Below, one piece after another: positions 1 through 10,712 of a DNA stretch of 64,000 nucleotides. Made by a program: the position numbers and the translations under genes. The stretch is taken from contig CAMWLG010000009.1 of assembly GCA_947175035.1 (NCBI GenBank), positions 1 to 64,000 on the forward strand. Direction: 5' to 3'. The first letter of the stretch is position 1. Each line of letters begins with the position of its first letter. The notes below the pieces were generated by a model that searched no databases, was not told where the DNA came from, and was given only the letters and a program-made list of their open reading frames with translations. The DNA comes from an uncultured Lachnospiraceae bacterium. Its GTDB lineage: Bacteria; Bacillota; Clostridia; Lachnospirales; Lachnospiraceae.

Positions 1-62
1 GGATTCGAACCCCCGACAACCTGATTAAAAGTCAGGTGCTCTACCGACTGAGCTAATGCTCC
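1..62 (-). tRNA. tRNA-Lys (TTT), 3' end cut by window edge
   Basis: Minus strand has a GGTTCGAATCC-type T-arm and an anticodon loop ctTTTaa (ctgacttttaatcag). Confidence 0.9.
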
Positions 63-106
63 AAACTCAAATATAAAAGAATCGGGCAAAGCACCTACCC
101 GACAAA

Positions 107-178
107 CAGGGCTAGCTGGATTCGAACCAGCGTCTGCAGCAGTCAAAGTGCTGTGCCTTACCGCTTGGCGATAGCCCT
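107..178 (-). tRNA. tRNA-Gln (TTG)
   Basis: Acceptor AGGGCTA/TAGCCCT; anticodon arm cagca-ctTTGac-tgctg; GGTTCGAATCC T-arm. Confidence 0.93.
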
Positions 179-221
179 ATAAAATGATACCAAGCGTGTC
201 ACTGCGACACATACATCCAAA

Positions 222-295
222 GGTGGATAGAGGGACTCGAACCCTCGGCCTCCAGAGCCACAATCTGGCGCGCTAACCAACTGCGCCATACCCAC
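222..295 (-). tRNA. tRNA-His (GTG)
   Basis: Acceptor GTGGGTA/TATCCAC; anticodon arm ccaga-ttGTGgc-tctgg. Confidence 0.93.
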
Positions 296-341
296 CATAT
301 CATCTTTTGACATCTTTTGTTCAGACAATGACTTGTCCAAA

Positions 342-415
<74 letters not shown>

Positions 416-638
416 ATGTCAATCGGCGACGAATGATATTTTACCTTATTATGAGTGGTTTGTCAACCGTTTGCACAAATTTTTCTATTCCAAACTTTCT
501 ATTCCGAGTGTATTGCATACAAAATGTTCATATAAATGGCTCTAAGAAGGTATATTTTTTCCTCTTTTTCAACTATATTCCTCCTCGTTTATACAGTCCA
601 GAATTATAGGTAAAGACCTTGGCATTCTGATACCATCA

Positions 639-1238
639 TCAATATAATTCAAGAATAGGACAATAGAAATTATCCCTCCATGTGTCCTTTCCAAGGATTT
701 CCACAGTGCGTTGTGCATGTTCATCCAAGTTGTACCCCATCCAGTCCCCGTATTCCTCCAAAAGAATAAATTCTCGTTCTCCGTTATCCGACAGGCGGAC
801 ACCATACAAAAACAATGAGCCCCAATCTGCCATTGCACGTTCTCCAGCCATTTCCGCATCTTTGTCTATTAGATTCAAACTGGCATAACAATCATACAAC
901 TGGGATTTCTTTAGGAAGGGCTTTTTTTCATATTCCTCCATATGCTCGCACAAATACTCATACAGAGTGTCATTCTTATAAAAAACAAGCCGACGATTGC
1001 TGTCTCTGAACGCCTCCGAAACATCAAAATAATATATGTCACCACTATTATCTATAAAGGATCCTGCCAGTTGAGCCGATTCAGTGTACCGTTCTTTGAT
1101 GCACATAATAACAATTTTCTGTTCCGCCATTCTCTGCGTCATTTCCTTTTTTTGATTGGCTTCGCGGAGTATGCCGTACCCGACGCAGAGAATCAGTATT
1201 CCCAGAACAATCACCGCAACAAAACACCTATTTTTCAA
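639..1238 (-). CDS. Hypothetical membrane-anchored protein, 199 aa
   Basis: ORF with an N-terminal hydrophobic segment (VAVIVLGILILCVGYG). Confidence 0.6.
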   Translation of the reverse strand: MKNRCFVAVIVLGILILCVGYGILREANQKKEMTQRMAEQKIVIMCIKERYTESAQLAGSFIDNSGDIYYFDVSEAFRDSNRRLVFYKNDTLYEYLCEHMEEYEKKPFLKKSQLYDCYASLNLIDKDAEMAGERAMADWGSLFLYGVRLSDNGEREFILLEEYGDWMGYNLDEHAQRTVEILGKDTWRDNFYCPILELY

Positions 1239-1251
1239 CTATGTTCCTCCA

Positions 1252-3651
1252 CTACCGATTCTCCTGCACATACATCTGCACACGGCTCTGGATAATCGAC
1301 GCCACATCCTCCGCCTTCTTATCTCCGGCAAAAAAGCTCCCCATCTCCTCACTAATGATATTAAGCACATTGGCATCCTCGAAAGATGTCTGTGTCGTGG
1401 ATTCCACATAGGCAATCAACTCGTCCAACTGCTCCTGTGAAAGTGGGGGAACCACCGCCGCCTCCCCGTTTTGATACAAAGTAAGGTCATACTCCACCTT
1501 TTCCCCATTTTCATCCATATAGTAAGATCGCTTGGTTTCCTCCTTCGCCCATTCCTCAAAGATCCTTTTATTGACAGGCAGGCTGGACTCCAAGCCGCTC
1601 TGATACTCCTCCGTCAGATAAAACCTCGCAAAATCCCATGCGCCGTCCGGATTTTCCGACTGAGCCAAAAGCGCCATCAGATTTTGACCACGTATCAAAG
1701 CGCCAGTTCCGCTTCCTGCCGCCTTCCCGGAATCTCCGGGAAACCCGACAAAGACATAATCCCCGCCCAGATATCCGTTTAGCTTATAATAAAGCCTCTC
1801 ATCCACACTTTGGGAAAAGCTCCAAACACTCAGCTCCATCAGCAATGTCCTTTCCTTCAGATACTGCAGCTCGTATTCCCCTTCGCCGCTCTCCGCAGCA
1901 TACCGTCTCTCCTCCGGCAATGTATACGCATATTTCATGATTTCGATAAATTCCGTAGAATCGAAGCTGCAGCTTCCTGTCTCTGGATCAATAAAGTCAT
2001 TGCCGCGATACTCCATGACCTTCTCCATAAAGACATCCCTGTTCAATCCATCCAACAGCTGGGCATCCGCCTGCATCCCGGCAAGCGCTTCACGCATCCG
2101 CTCCATAGACCAGTTACCGCCTTCTCCCACAATGTCGGTACGTGCTGCCATAATACTCAACGTAAAGGAGGGCACCACATACATGAGCTTCCCGTCCACA
2201 GAGTAAGCGTCAAACACATTTTCCAAAAACTCCGTCTGAGACAACTCTTCATCCCCTTCTATCAGCGGATTCACATCCGCAATCAACCCCTTCGCTATGT
2301 AGCTATTCATGGGAAGCCCCTCCGCCATCAGCAGATCGGGTCGATTGCCTGAAACCATATCAAGATTCAGACGCTCGACGGACTCATACTCTCGAAGCAC
2401 CACCCTGTACCTGTCGCTCTCCCTGTTGTATCGAATCGCCTGCTTTTTGATGCCGCCGTTTACGCCAATTCCCGCCAGCACCACCACCGCTTTATCAGGA
2501 ATGTCCTCCGGTGCTACGTACTCGAACATTCCAGCCTTCATCTCGCTGGTGTAATCCTCCCTGTAAATCATAAAAAAACGTGTCTCATCCAACGCCAACA
2601 GACAATGGGCAGCCGTAATATACTTATCTGAATTAACATAGTTCATTTTCAGTTTTCCATCCACATCGCCCATATCATACGCAAAGACCCCCATACTGTC
2701 CACATAAACCATATCGCTGTCCACCCCTGCAGCAAGCGTGGCACTGTAAGGTGAAAAAAGTTCATCCGGCAGCACAAACACCTCACCCAAGGCATCCGTC
2801 CGAATATCGTATTGTCTCAGGCTATACGTGATCGCCGCCTCCCGACACAACAGCAGACAAACACCGTCCTCTTTCCGTATCAGACTTCGACAACTTCGGA
2901 ATGCCTTGGCGGTCTCCTCGGAGAGCCTCTCCTGTGCCGCTGGAGCGCCATCCTGCCCCAAGGGGAGCCTGTACGCATTTTTTCCCGTCAAAATCAACTC
3001 CGCTGAACCGCCCTCCACGGGAAAAATCGTCCAAGCGGTCAATTCCTCCTTATCATCCCAAGTGTGCAATACACTAGTGATATCCGTTCGCCACAAAAGC
3101 GTGCCGCCAGCATCCCAACAGCACGCATATTGCTGTGACGGGAATGAATCCTCATAAAAATCCTGATAACGGCAGAGCGCATAGACCTTCCCGTCAGCCC
3201 CAATCGTGAAATCACTGTATCGAACGTCTTCTCCCTGTTTCCGCTCCTCAGATGCCGGCAGTTCCATAGGAACTGACTGAAAGGCGCTCTCCCCCTCGTC
3301 CATGGAAAGCAGCGTATAGGTCACCTCAACTTTGTCCCAGTCACGCATACCCATCACCACATAAATCCTGCCGTCCCGGTACGCCGCACACTCCACACTG
3401 TTGCTTACATCATCGTCCAACATGGGAATGGCCACATCGCTGACCCGATACACATTCTCTTTCGCCAGCGCCACATTGTCATTGACTGCTATAAGAGAAG
3501 AATCCGTATCATTGACCGAACCGGCGTCTGAATCCGCAGACAGACTGCCGCCCTCCCCATCCGCTGATTTCCCCCCGCAGGCACACAGCCCGACCACCAG
3601 CGCAAGAGTAAGCCCGACGCTCACTATTCGTTGAAACAAACATTTCCCCAT
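1252..3651 (-). CDS. Lipoprotein with N-terminal sensor/propeller-like region and C-terminal extracellular solute-binding (family 1-like) region
   Basis: Lipobox-like VGLCACGG; C-terminal NRPDLLMAEGLPMNSYIAKGLIADVNPLIE and GAWDFARFYLTEEYQ resemble sugar ABC binding proteins. Confidence 0.7.
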   Translation of the reverse strand: MGKCLFQRIVSVGLTLALVVGLCACGGKSADGEGGSLSADSDAGSVNDTDSSLIAVNDNVALAKENVYRVSDVAIPMLDDDVSNSVECAAYRDGRIYVVMGMRDWDKVEVTYTLLSMDEGESAFQSVPMELPASEERKQGEDVRYSDFTIGADGKVYALCRYQDFYEDSFPSQQYACCWDAGGTLLWRTDITSVLHTWDDKEELTAWTIFPVEGGSAELILTGKNAYRLPLGQDGAPAAQERLSEETAKAFRSCRSLIRKEDGVCLLLCREAAITYSLRQYDIRTDALGEVFVLPDELFSPYSATLAAGVDSDMVYVDSMGVFAYDMGDVDGKLKMNYVNSDKYITAAHCLLALDETRFFMIYREDYTSEMKAGMFEYVAPEDIPDKAVVVLAGIGVNGGIKKQAIRYNRESDRYRVVLREYESVERLNLDMVSGNRPDLLMAEGLPMNSYIAKGLIADVNPLIEGDEELSQTEFLENVFDAYSVDGKLMYVVPSFTLSIMAARTDIVGEGGNWSMERMREALAGMQADAQLLDGLNRDVFMEKVMEYRGNDFIDPETGSCSFDSTEFIEIMKYAYTLPEERRYAAESGEGEYELQYLKERTLLMELSVWSFSQSVDERLYYKLNGYLGGDYVFVGFPGDSGKAAGSGTGALIRGQNLMALLAQSENPDGAWDFARFYLTEEYQSGLESSLPVNKRIFEEWAKEETKRSYYMDENGEKVEYDLTLYQNGEAAVVPPLSQEQLDELIAYVESTTQTSFEDANVLNIISEEMGSFFAGDKKAEDVASIIQSRVQMYVQENR

Positions 3652-3674
3652 AACTCTGTCCCCCCTGTGATATC

Positions 3675-4187
3675 TTATTCTGTGACAAATACCATTTGTT
3701 TCCCATTCTCAAGATATTCCCATGTGCTGTCCGTGAAGGTAAGAACCGCCTGCTCTCCCGAGAATCTAACCTCCGCTATAATGGGATTTCCTGCCGCATC
3801 CGTCCCCGTGACAGTCAAAGTATTGTTTTCATAAGCTCCCGCAAAATCATCTATCATTGTCAGTCCCACAAGCACAAGCTCTGCCCCGTAAGAGCCGTCT
3901 GCATTCGCAGTAACGGAAAACGTGCTGCCGTCATTTTCATACACATACATCCCGACAATGTCGTCTGGCTGCACATCCATCGAGTGTTCGCCTTCCGAAG
4001 CTAATGTGGGAGCGGCATCCTCATTTCCTGCTGCCTCCGTGTCTGTGGTCTCCGGGACTGATTCCAAGCCATTGTCCGGCATCCCCGAAACGGATTCCTC
4101 TTCGAATTCCATAATTTCCACGGCAGGATTCCCACACCCAACCAGCATCAAAACCAATACACAAACCACTAATAAGCGCTTTTTCAT
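3675..4187 (-). CDS. Small lipoprotein, 170 aa
   Basis: Signal peptide with lipobox LVLMLVGCGNP. Confidence 0.65.
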   Translation of the reverse strand: MKKRLLVVCVLVLMLVGCGNPAVEIMEFEEESVSGMPDNGLESVPETTDTEAAGNEDAAPTLASEGEHSMDVQPDDIVGMYVYENDGSTFSVTANADGSYGAELVLVGLTMIDDFAGAYENNTLTVTGTDAAGNPIIAEVRFSGEQAVLTFTDSTWEYLENGKQMVFVTE

Positions 4188-4276
4188 CCTTCAATCCCTT
4201 CTCGCACCCCTGCGCACAAAAGGCGGCATGATATCCCATTGTTGATACCATACCGCCCATTTGTCAAAAAACATTA

Positions 4277-5506
4277 TCACTCTGTAGTAAGCAGTTCCTT
4301 ATACCACTCCATCGCCCCAGTATAAGCCTGCTGCACGGTCTCCATCGAAATATCCTGCAGAATCATCTGGCGGGATACCTCCTGCCAGTTTGCGTCCTCA
4401 TACTGCATGATGAAATCCAGCACCTCCGCCAACGGTCCCGTATGATCCACCAATGCCTTGTAAATATCGTCGGACACCTTCATCATTCCAAGCGCCTGCG
4501 GCAAAGGCTTCTCCAAAATGACATCCAGCACGGAGAATAACCCCATCAGGAACAACTCATCCTTCTTAGCCGCCACATGGAAGCTCTCCGCCAGATTCTC
4601 CGCAAAGCGTCCCCGCAACAGGGAGAGTCTCGTCACCTCACTGGGCTTATCTTCATAAAGTTTCCCCGCCACAGCCGTGTTGATCCAGCGCTTCAGCTCA
4701 TTCTGCCCCAGCATAGCCGCTGCATGCCGAATGGTAGTGATACCGGAATTGACTGTCATACGGTTCACCATGCCCAACAGGGAGATGGTCAACGCCGTAT
4801 CCCTGCTGACAACATCCGCCGCCTTCTGCAAATCGAAATCCGCATCATTCACCGTGCTCAACAGCTGTATGTAGTTGATCTTCAAAGGCGCAATCTTGTT
4901 GTCGCTGCCCTTGGCGAGCGGCATGCGGTAAAAGCTGCCCTCAAAGAGCCGGCATCCGCCCTCCTCTTTCAACCGCTGGAATGTCTCCATATTCTGAATA
5001 TTGCCCGCACAGATTTTGGCATTGGGATAAAGCTTGCCAAAATAAATCTTCGCCTTGTCGATTGCCACCTTCTGGTTATTCAAAAGAACATAATCCATCA
5101 TTGACAGAACGCCCCGATAATTCTCGAACTCCGACACCGCCAGCTTATGGATTGCCAGCTTATACCCTTTCTCTTTTAACTCGCGCAGCCGGTTCAGATA
5201 CATGTCAATGGGCGGAATCGTGTTGTCTATCAGGAACACAATCTTATCGTGGGGTGCATCACACTGACTTTCCACATCCGCAAAAATAGAAACACTCGTC
5301 AAAGGCACAAAGACCTCCTTGCCTTCCGCCAAAGTCTCAATGCCGATATGCTGCACCAACTCCAAACCCGCCACTTGGGAAGCCCCGTCAAACTGCGCCG
5401 TTCCCAGCAGAATCGGGTTCAACAGATAATTATTCTTCTGGGTAAAAATGGAATACGCCCCCACTGCCATATTTTCGTCAAAAAGCGGAATAAGAACAAC
5501 TAACAT
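4277..5506 (-). CDS. EAL-like plus HDOD domain signalling protein
   Basis: YuxH-like architecture; NDADFDLQKAADVVSRDTALTISLLGMVNR is HDOD-like. Confidence 0.75.
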   Translation of the reverse strand: MLVVLIPLFDENMAVGAYSIFTQKNNYLLNPILLGTAQFDGASQVAGLELVQHIGIETLAEGKEVFVPLTSVSIFADVESQCDAPHDKIVFLIDNTIPPIDMYLNRLRELKEKGYKLAIHKLAVSEFENYRGVLSMMDYVLLNNQKVAIDKAKIYFGKLYPNAKICAGNIQNMETFQRLKEEGGCRLFEGSFYRMPLAKGSDNKIAPLKINYIQLLSTVNDADFDLQKAADVVSRDTALTISLLGMVNRMTVNSGITTIRHAAAMLGQNELKRWINTAVAGKLYEDKPSEVTRLSLLRGRFAENLAESFHVAAKKDELFLMGLFSVLDVILEKPLPQALGMMKVSDDIYKALVDHTGPLAEVLDFIMQYEDANWQEVSRQMILQDISMETVQQAYTGAMEWYKELLTTE

Positions 5507-5633
5507 ACACTCACCTCTTTCTCCCTATATTCACACTTGCTCATTTTACTTATTTCCGAATATCCTATGTCTATTGTAACATAAACATCCCATTTTGTCA
5601 GCCCTAATCATCGCTTCAGGCAGATCATTGTTC

Positions 5634-8600
5634 CTATCTGAAATACTCCACTCCAGACTCAAATATCTTCATATCCTGCTCTCCATAGATATTCATTGCC
5701 ACGGCCTCGCCCCTTCTCTCGGAGTGCGCCATCTTGCCCAAACACCTGCCGTCAGGCGAGGTAATTCCCTCAATCGCACAATAGGAACCATTGATATTAA
5801 ATTCCTCGTCCATGCTCACATTGCCATCCGGGTCGGCATACTGCGTAGCCACCTGTCCATTGGCAAAGAGCCTCTCAATCCACTCCTTCGGAGCCACGAA
5901 ACGGCCCTCGCCATGGGAAGCGGGATTACAATAGGTCTCGCCAGGCTTCGCGCCCTGCAGCCAGGGAGATTTGTTGGAAACCACCTTGATATATGCCATC
6001 TTGGAGATATGGCGGTTGATGGTATTATAAGTAAGCGTGGGAGAATCCTCCTTTTGCCCCACAATCTCGCCATAAGGCACAAGCCCCAATTTGATCAATG
6101 CCTGGAAACCGTTGCAGATTCCCAAGGCCAAACCATCTCTCTCGTTTAACAGCTTCATGACCGCTTCCTTCAGTTTCTCGTTCTGGAATGCGGTGGCAAA
6201 AAATTTCGCGCTGCCGTCAGGCTCGTCGCCCGCCGAGAAGCCTCCGGGGAACATGATAATCTGTGCCTGTGCAATGGATTTTTCAAACTCCTCCACAGAC
6301 CCGCGGATATCCTCCGCCGTCAAATTCTTAAACACCCTCGTGATCACGTTTGCACCTGCATTCTCAAACGCCTTGGCAGAATCGTACTCGCAATTCGTGC
6401 CGGGGAATACCGGGATAAACACTGTGGGCTTGGCTATTTTGTGTTTGCAGACATATATATTGTCCGCCTTGTAACAGGTACTCGCCACCGCGTCTTTTCC
6501 CTTCACGGCCTTGGTGGGGAATACCTTCTCCAGCTTGGATGTCCATGCCTCCAACGCCTCGTCCATGGTAATTCTGACGTCACCGTACACAAAGTCAGGG
6601 TTCTCGGTCACTGTACCTACCACATGTCCCTTAAATGGCAGCTCTACCTCCCCCGGGCAGACCTCCACCAGAAGATCTCCCATCGCATTCTCAAACAACT
6701 GATCCACCGTGATCTCATCTGCAAGTCTGACACCCAGTCGATTGCCGAATGCCATCTTGGATAATGCTGCTGCCACACCTCTCGCGTCCAAAGCATAAGC
6801 GGAGACAATCTTACCCTCCTGTATCTGCTCATGAATGTAGTCGTACAGCTCCGCCACGTCATCATACATAGGGATGTCAAAATCATCCTTCTCAATCTGA
6901 TATCTCACCAACACATTTCCGGGTTTTTTCAGCTCCGGCGTGATAATATCGCCGCTCTTTGCCACGTCCACGGCAAAGGACACCAGTGTGGGAGGCACGT
7001 CAATCTCGTTAAAGGTGCCGGACATGCTGTCCTTGCCTCCTATGGAGGGCAGACCAAAGCCAATCTGTGCGTCATAAGCCCCCAGCAGCGCCGCAAAAGG
7101 CTGACTCCAACGATTGGGGTCACTGGTCATCCTGCGGAAATATTCTTGAAATGTAAAACGAATCTTCCGATAATCGCCGCCTGACGCCACAATCTTTGCC
7201 ATGGACTCCACCACCGCGTAAATTGCCCCATGATATGGACTCCATGAGGACAGATAGGGGTCGAAGCCATGTGCCATCATCGTCACGGTGTCCGTCCTGC
7301 CCTGCAGTACCGGAAGTTTGGCAATCATGGACTGGGTCTCGGTAAGCTGATATTTACCGCCATAGGGCATCAGCACGCTCCCCGCACCGATGGAGGAGTC
7401 AAACATCTCCACCAGCCCCTTCTGGGAGCAGACATTCAGGTCTTTCAACAGTGTGAGCCATGCCCCCTTCACATCGCCCTGTTCCAGCTTGTCGCCCACT
7501 GCAGGAACAGCCTGCTTTCTAAAATAATTATCCTCCTCAGAGGGAATATCCACTTTTACAGAAGTCTCCTGATGAGCCCCGTTGGTGTCAAGGAAGGCTC
7601 TCTTTAAATCCACGATTCTTTTGCCTCGCCAATTGAGCACCAGTCTGGGTTCTTCCGTGACCACAGCCACTTCCACGGCCTCCAGATTCTCCTCGGCGGC
7701 ATACCCCAAAAACTCCTGCACGTCCTTCGGGTCAACCACCACGGCCATGCGCTCCTGAGACTCGGAAATAGCAAGCTCCGTGCCATCCAGCCCCGCATAT
7801 TTCTTGGGCACCTTATCCAAATCCACCGTAAGGCCATCCGCCAACTCCCCGATGGCAACCGATACACCACCGGCGCCAAAGTCATTACACTTCTTGATCA
7901 GACGGCTGACCTCCGCCCGGCGAAACAATCTCTGAATCTTTCTCTCTGTGGGAGCATTTCCCTTCTGTACCTCCGCGCCACAGGTCTCGATGGACTGCTC
8001 TGTATGTACCTTGGAGGAACCCGTAGCCCCGCCGCATCCGTCACGGCCGGTACGTCCGCCCAGAAGGATAATGATATCTCCGGGGTCGGAAGTCTCTCTC
8101 TTAACATTTTTCCTGGGAGCGGCGCCCATCACGGCGCCAATCTCCATTCTCTTTGCCACATAATCAGGGTGATAAATCTCTTTCACAAAACCAGTTGCCA
8201 GACCAATCTGGTTGCCATAGGAGGAATAGCCGCTGGCAGCCCCCCGCACCAGTCTCTTCTGGGAAAGCTTCCCCTTCAAGGTCTCGGACACGGGAACCGT
8301 AGGATCCGCCGCCCCCGTCACACGCATCGCCTGATACACATAACCCCGTCCGGATAGGGGATCGCGAATCGCACCGCCCAGACAGGTTGCCGCGCCACCG
8401 AAGGGTTCAATCTCCGTAGGATGATTGTGTGTTTCATTTTTGAAAAACACCAACCACTCCTCCGTCTCCTTGTAATCGCCGTAATCCATCTCCACGGGAA
8501 CCACTACAGAGCAGGCATTAATCTCATCTGACTCCTCCATGTCGTCCAGCTTCCCATCCTTTTTTAACTTTCTCATAGCCATCAGAGCCAAATCCATCAG

Positions 8601-9419
8601 GCAGACAAATTTGTCATCGCGCCCCGCGAAAATCTCCGCCCTGGTATCCAGATAACTCTGGTAGGTGGTCTCAATCGGTGAGCGGAAATATCCCTCGCCA
8701 AACTCCACATCCTTCAGCTCTGTGGAGAAGGTGGTATGGCGGCAGTGGTCAGACCAATAGGTATCCAGCACCCGAATCTCCGTCATGGAGGGGTCTCTCT
8801 TCTCGTCGTCATGGAAATATTTTTGAATATGCAAAAAGTCCTTGAATGTCATTGCCAGCCCAAGAGAATCATAGAGCCTGCGCAGCTCCTCCTCCGGAAG
8901 ATTTGCAAAATCATCAAACACAGCCACATCCGCCGGCTCGTCAAACACAGTGATCAAAGTGTCCGGTTTGACCATGTCAGTCTCTCTGGAATCCACGGGA
9001 TTGATGCAGTATGCCTTCACTCGGGCAAACTCCTCCTCGCTGATATCCCCCTGAATCAGATAAGTGACAGCGGTCTTGATGACTGGATTTTCATTTTCAT
9101 CTAAAAATTGTACGCATTGCACAGCGGAATCCGCCCTCTGGTCAAACTGCCCCGGGAGAAACTCCACGGAGAACACATGCCCGTCCGCGGGAACCTCGAT
9201 ACTCTCCTCATATAAATCATCCACCGGCGGCTCTGAAAACACGGTTTTGCAAGCTCTTGCAAACACCTCGTCCGAAATATTCTCCACATCATACCGGATG
9301 AACACCCGAACACTTCTTGCCATGATCCCCAGATAATTCCTTAATTCCTCATGCAGCTCCTTCGCCTTTACCGCAAAGGGCTCCTTTTTCTCCACATAGA
9401 TACGCCTTACGTTTCCCAT
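5634..9419 (-). CDS. purL: Phosphoribosylformylglycinamidine synthase (single-chain, 1261 aa)
   Basis: FKNETHNHPTEIEPFGGAATCLGGAIRDPLSGRG, SIGGKDSMSGTF and glutaminase motif ALGICNGFQALIKLGLVPYG. Confidence 0.97.
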   Translation of the reverse strand: MGNVRRIYVEKKEPFAVKAKELHEELRNYLGIMARSVRVFIRYDVENISDEVFARACKTVFSEPPVDDLYEESIEVPADGHVFSVEFLPGQFDQRADSAVQCVQFLDENENPVIKTAVTYLIQGDISEEEFARVKAYCINPVDSRETDMVKPDTLITVFDEPADVAVFDDFANLPEEELRRLYDSLGLAMTFKDFLHIQKYFHDDEKRDPSMTEIRVLDTYWSDHCRHTTFSTELKDVEFGEGYFRSPIETTYQSYLDTRAEIFAGRDDKFVCLMDLALMAMRKLKKDGKLDDMEESDEINACSVVVPVEMDYGDYKETEEWLVFFKNETHNHPTEIEPFGGAATCLGGAIRDPLSGRGYVYQAMRVTGAADPTVPVSETLKGKLSQKRLVRGAASGYSSYGNQIGLATGFVKEIYHPDYVAKRMEIGAVMGAAPRKNVKRETSDPGDIIILLGGRTGRDGCGGATGSSKVHTEQSIETCGAEVQKGNAPTERKIQRLFRRAEVSRLIKKCNDFGAGGVSVAIGELADGLTVDLDKVPKKYAGLDGTELAISESQERMAVVVDPKDVQEFLGYAAEENLEAVEVAVVTEEPRLVLNWRGKRIVDLKRAFLDTNGAHQETSVKVDIPSEEDNYFRKQAVPAVGDKLEQGDVKGAWLTLLKDLNVCSQKGLVEMFDSSIGAGSVLMPYGGKYQLTETQSMIAKLPVLQGRTDTVTMMAHGFDPYLSSWSPYHGAIYAVVESMAKIVASGGDYRKIRFTFQEYFRRMTSDPNRWSQPFAALLGAYDAQIGFGLPSIGGKDSMSGTFNEIDVPPTLVSFAVDVAKSGDIITPELKKPGNVLVRYQIEKDDFDIPMYDDVAELYDYIHEQIQEGKIVSAYALDARGVAAALSKMAFGNRLGVRLADEITVDQLFENAMGDLLVEVCPGEVELPFKGHVVGTVTENPDFVYGDVRITMDEALEAWTSKLEKVFPTKAVKGKDAVASTCYKADNIYVCKHKIAKPTVFIPVFPGTNCEYDSAKAFENAGANVITRVFKNLTAEDIRGSVEEFEKSIAQAQIIMFPGGFSAGDEPDGSAKFFATAFQNEKLKEAVMKLLNERDGLALGICNGFQALIKLGLVPYGEIVGQKEDSPTLTYNTINRHISKMAYIKVVSNKSPWLQGAKPGETYCNPASHGEGRFVAPKEWIERLFANGQVATQYADPDGNVSMDEEFNINGSYCAIEGITSPDGRCLGKMAHSERRGEAVAMNIYGEQDMKIFESGVEYFR

Positions 9420-9452
9420 AGCTCTCCTGTTTCCTCCAACTTATTGACTGTA

Positions 9453-10037
9453 TTAGTCATCAGCTCCGATACCGCGCAAAATATAGAGAAGCTCCCTGTC
9501 AACCGTCTCGGCTGTGACACCTATGGTCTGGGCAGAGATCTTAAGCCCCTCCAACACGAACATAATGTTCCTTGCAGTCCCGGCGCAATCTTCACAAATA
9601 AATTCCCCATTCTCCGTTCCAGTCTCTATCAGTTTCTCGATCACCTTCACGGCGGAATCAAACTGCTTTTTCAGCACGTTGTCCTTTTTGGGCAGATTGT
9701 TTTCAAAATAGAACTCATAGATTGCCTGCGTCAATGTATCCTTTTTGCGCAGGATCTCCTTCTTCTGCTCCTTGAGAAAAAGCAAAAGAATATCCGCCGC
9801 GGTCGCATCCTCCGAGATACTTCCAGAGAACACATCATCCGCCTCCTCGCTCTCGAGCTTGAGCACCTCCATGAAAATCTGCTTCGTATTCTCGAAATAG
9901 AGATACAACCCACCCCGGCTGATATCGCATGCCTCCACAATATCCTTCATGGACACCTTCTTAAATCCCTTCTCCATGAAAACCTTTCTGGCTGTCTCCA
10001 CAATATAGCGCTTCTTTTGTACCGATTTATCACCCAT
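9453..10037 (-). CDS. TetR/AcrR family transcriptional regulator
   Basis: N-terminal HTH: IVETARKVFMEKGFKKVSMKDIVEACDISRGGLYLYFENT. Confidence 0.88.
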   Translation of the reverse strand: MGDKSVQKKRYIVETARKVFMEKGFKKVSMKDIVEACDISRGGLYLYFENTKQIFMEVLKLESEEADDVFSGSISEDATAADILLLFLKEQKKEILRKKDTLTQAIYEFYFENNLPKKDNVLKKQFDSAVKVIEKLIETGTENGEFICEDCAGTARNIMFVLEGLKISAQTIGVTAETVDRELLYILRGIGADD

Positions 10038-10070
10038 AGTCTCCAATACCTTTCTCTGCCGTATAAATGT

Positions 10071-10385
10071 TTACACCCCTATCGGCTTGTCCCAAAACTC
10101 AATGATATCACACATTTTCTTGATCACCTGATAAAATATCTGCTCTTTCACCGCCTCGCTCCAGTATGTACCCTTGGTCTGTCCACCCAGCACATACTTG
10201 GACAAGATACCACACAGCAGATCCCACTCCTTGATCCCCGCATTTTGAATCATCTTGCGCTCATCCTCGTGGGTTTGTATGCGGTTGCGGGTGTAGATAT
10301 AACGATAGTTGCGATCCATAAAGGAGGTCTTCTTCGCCTCCTTCACAAAGCTTAGCAATGTGCTCTCATAGACCGGAAAACTCAT
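10071..10385 (-). CDS. Small conserved-looking protein (DUF6508-like, uncertain), C-terminal part of a possibly split gene
   Basis: MSFPVYESTLLSFVKEAKKTSFMDRNYRYIYTRNRIQTHEDERKM...; start overlaps the upstream ORF stop as TAATG. Confidence 0.6.
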   Translation of the reverse strand: MSFPVYESTLLSFVKEAKKTSFMDRNYRYIYTRNRIQTHEDERKMIQNAGIKEWDLLCGILSKYVLGGQTKGTYWSEAVKEQIFYQVIKKMCDIIEFWDKPIGV

Positions 10386-10537
10386 TACTGCCCACCCACA
10401 TCTTCCCCGCTGTAATTCCTGCTGCCGTTGCTGGTTCCCGCATTTTTCTCCAGCCATGGCAGATAGCGCAAAAGCGGCATAAGCTCTTGTTTGTACTTCG
10501 CCAACTGTTGTTGGCGAAATTCTGTCTCTTGTTCCAT
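10385..10537 (-). CDS. 50-aa ORF upstream of and overlapping the 10071..10385 ORF
   Basis: GGAGGAG RBS then ATG; MEQETEFRQQQLAKYKQELMPLLRYLPWLEKNAGTSNGSRNYSGEDVGGQ*. Confidence 0.5.
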   Translation of the reverse strand: MEQETEFRQQQLAKYKQELMPLLRYLPWLEKNAGTSNGSRNYSGEDVGGQ

Positions 10538-10712
10538 ATGACTCCTCCCAAATACACCCTTTCACCAAAACTGACACATATGTATTTTTATTTTAGCACA
10601 TTTTTATCAAAAGTACAGTAGAAAATTTATATCACTTTGTAGTATACTATATACAAGGGGCGAAAAACCCACTGAACGAAAAGCCACCGAAGTGGCGGAA
10701 TAAGAGGAAAAT

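Noticed and set aside
9351-10355. 334-aa plus-strand ORF
   Set aside because: Spans the antisense of the purL start, the TetR gene and the small downstream ORF; no independent support.
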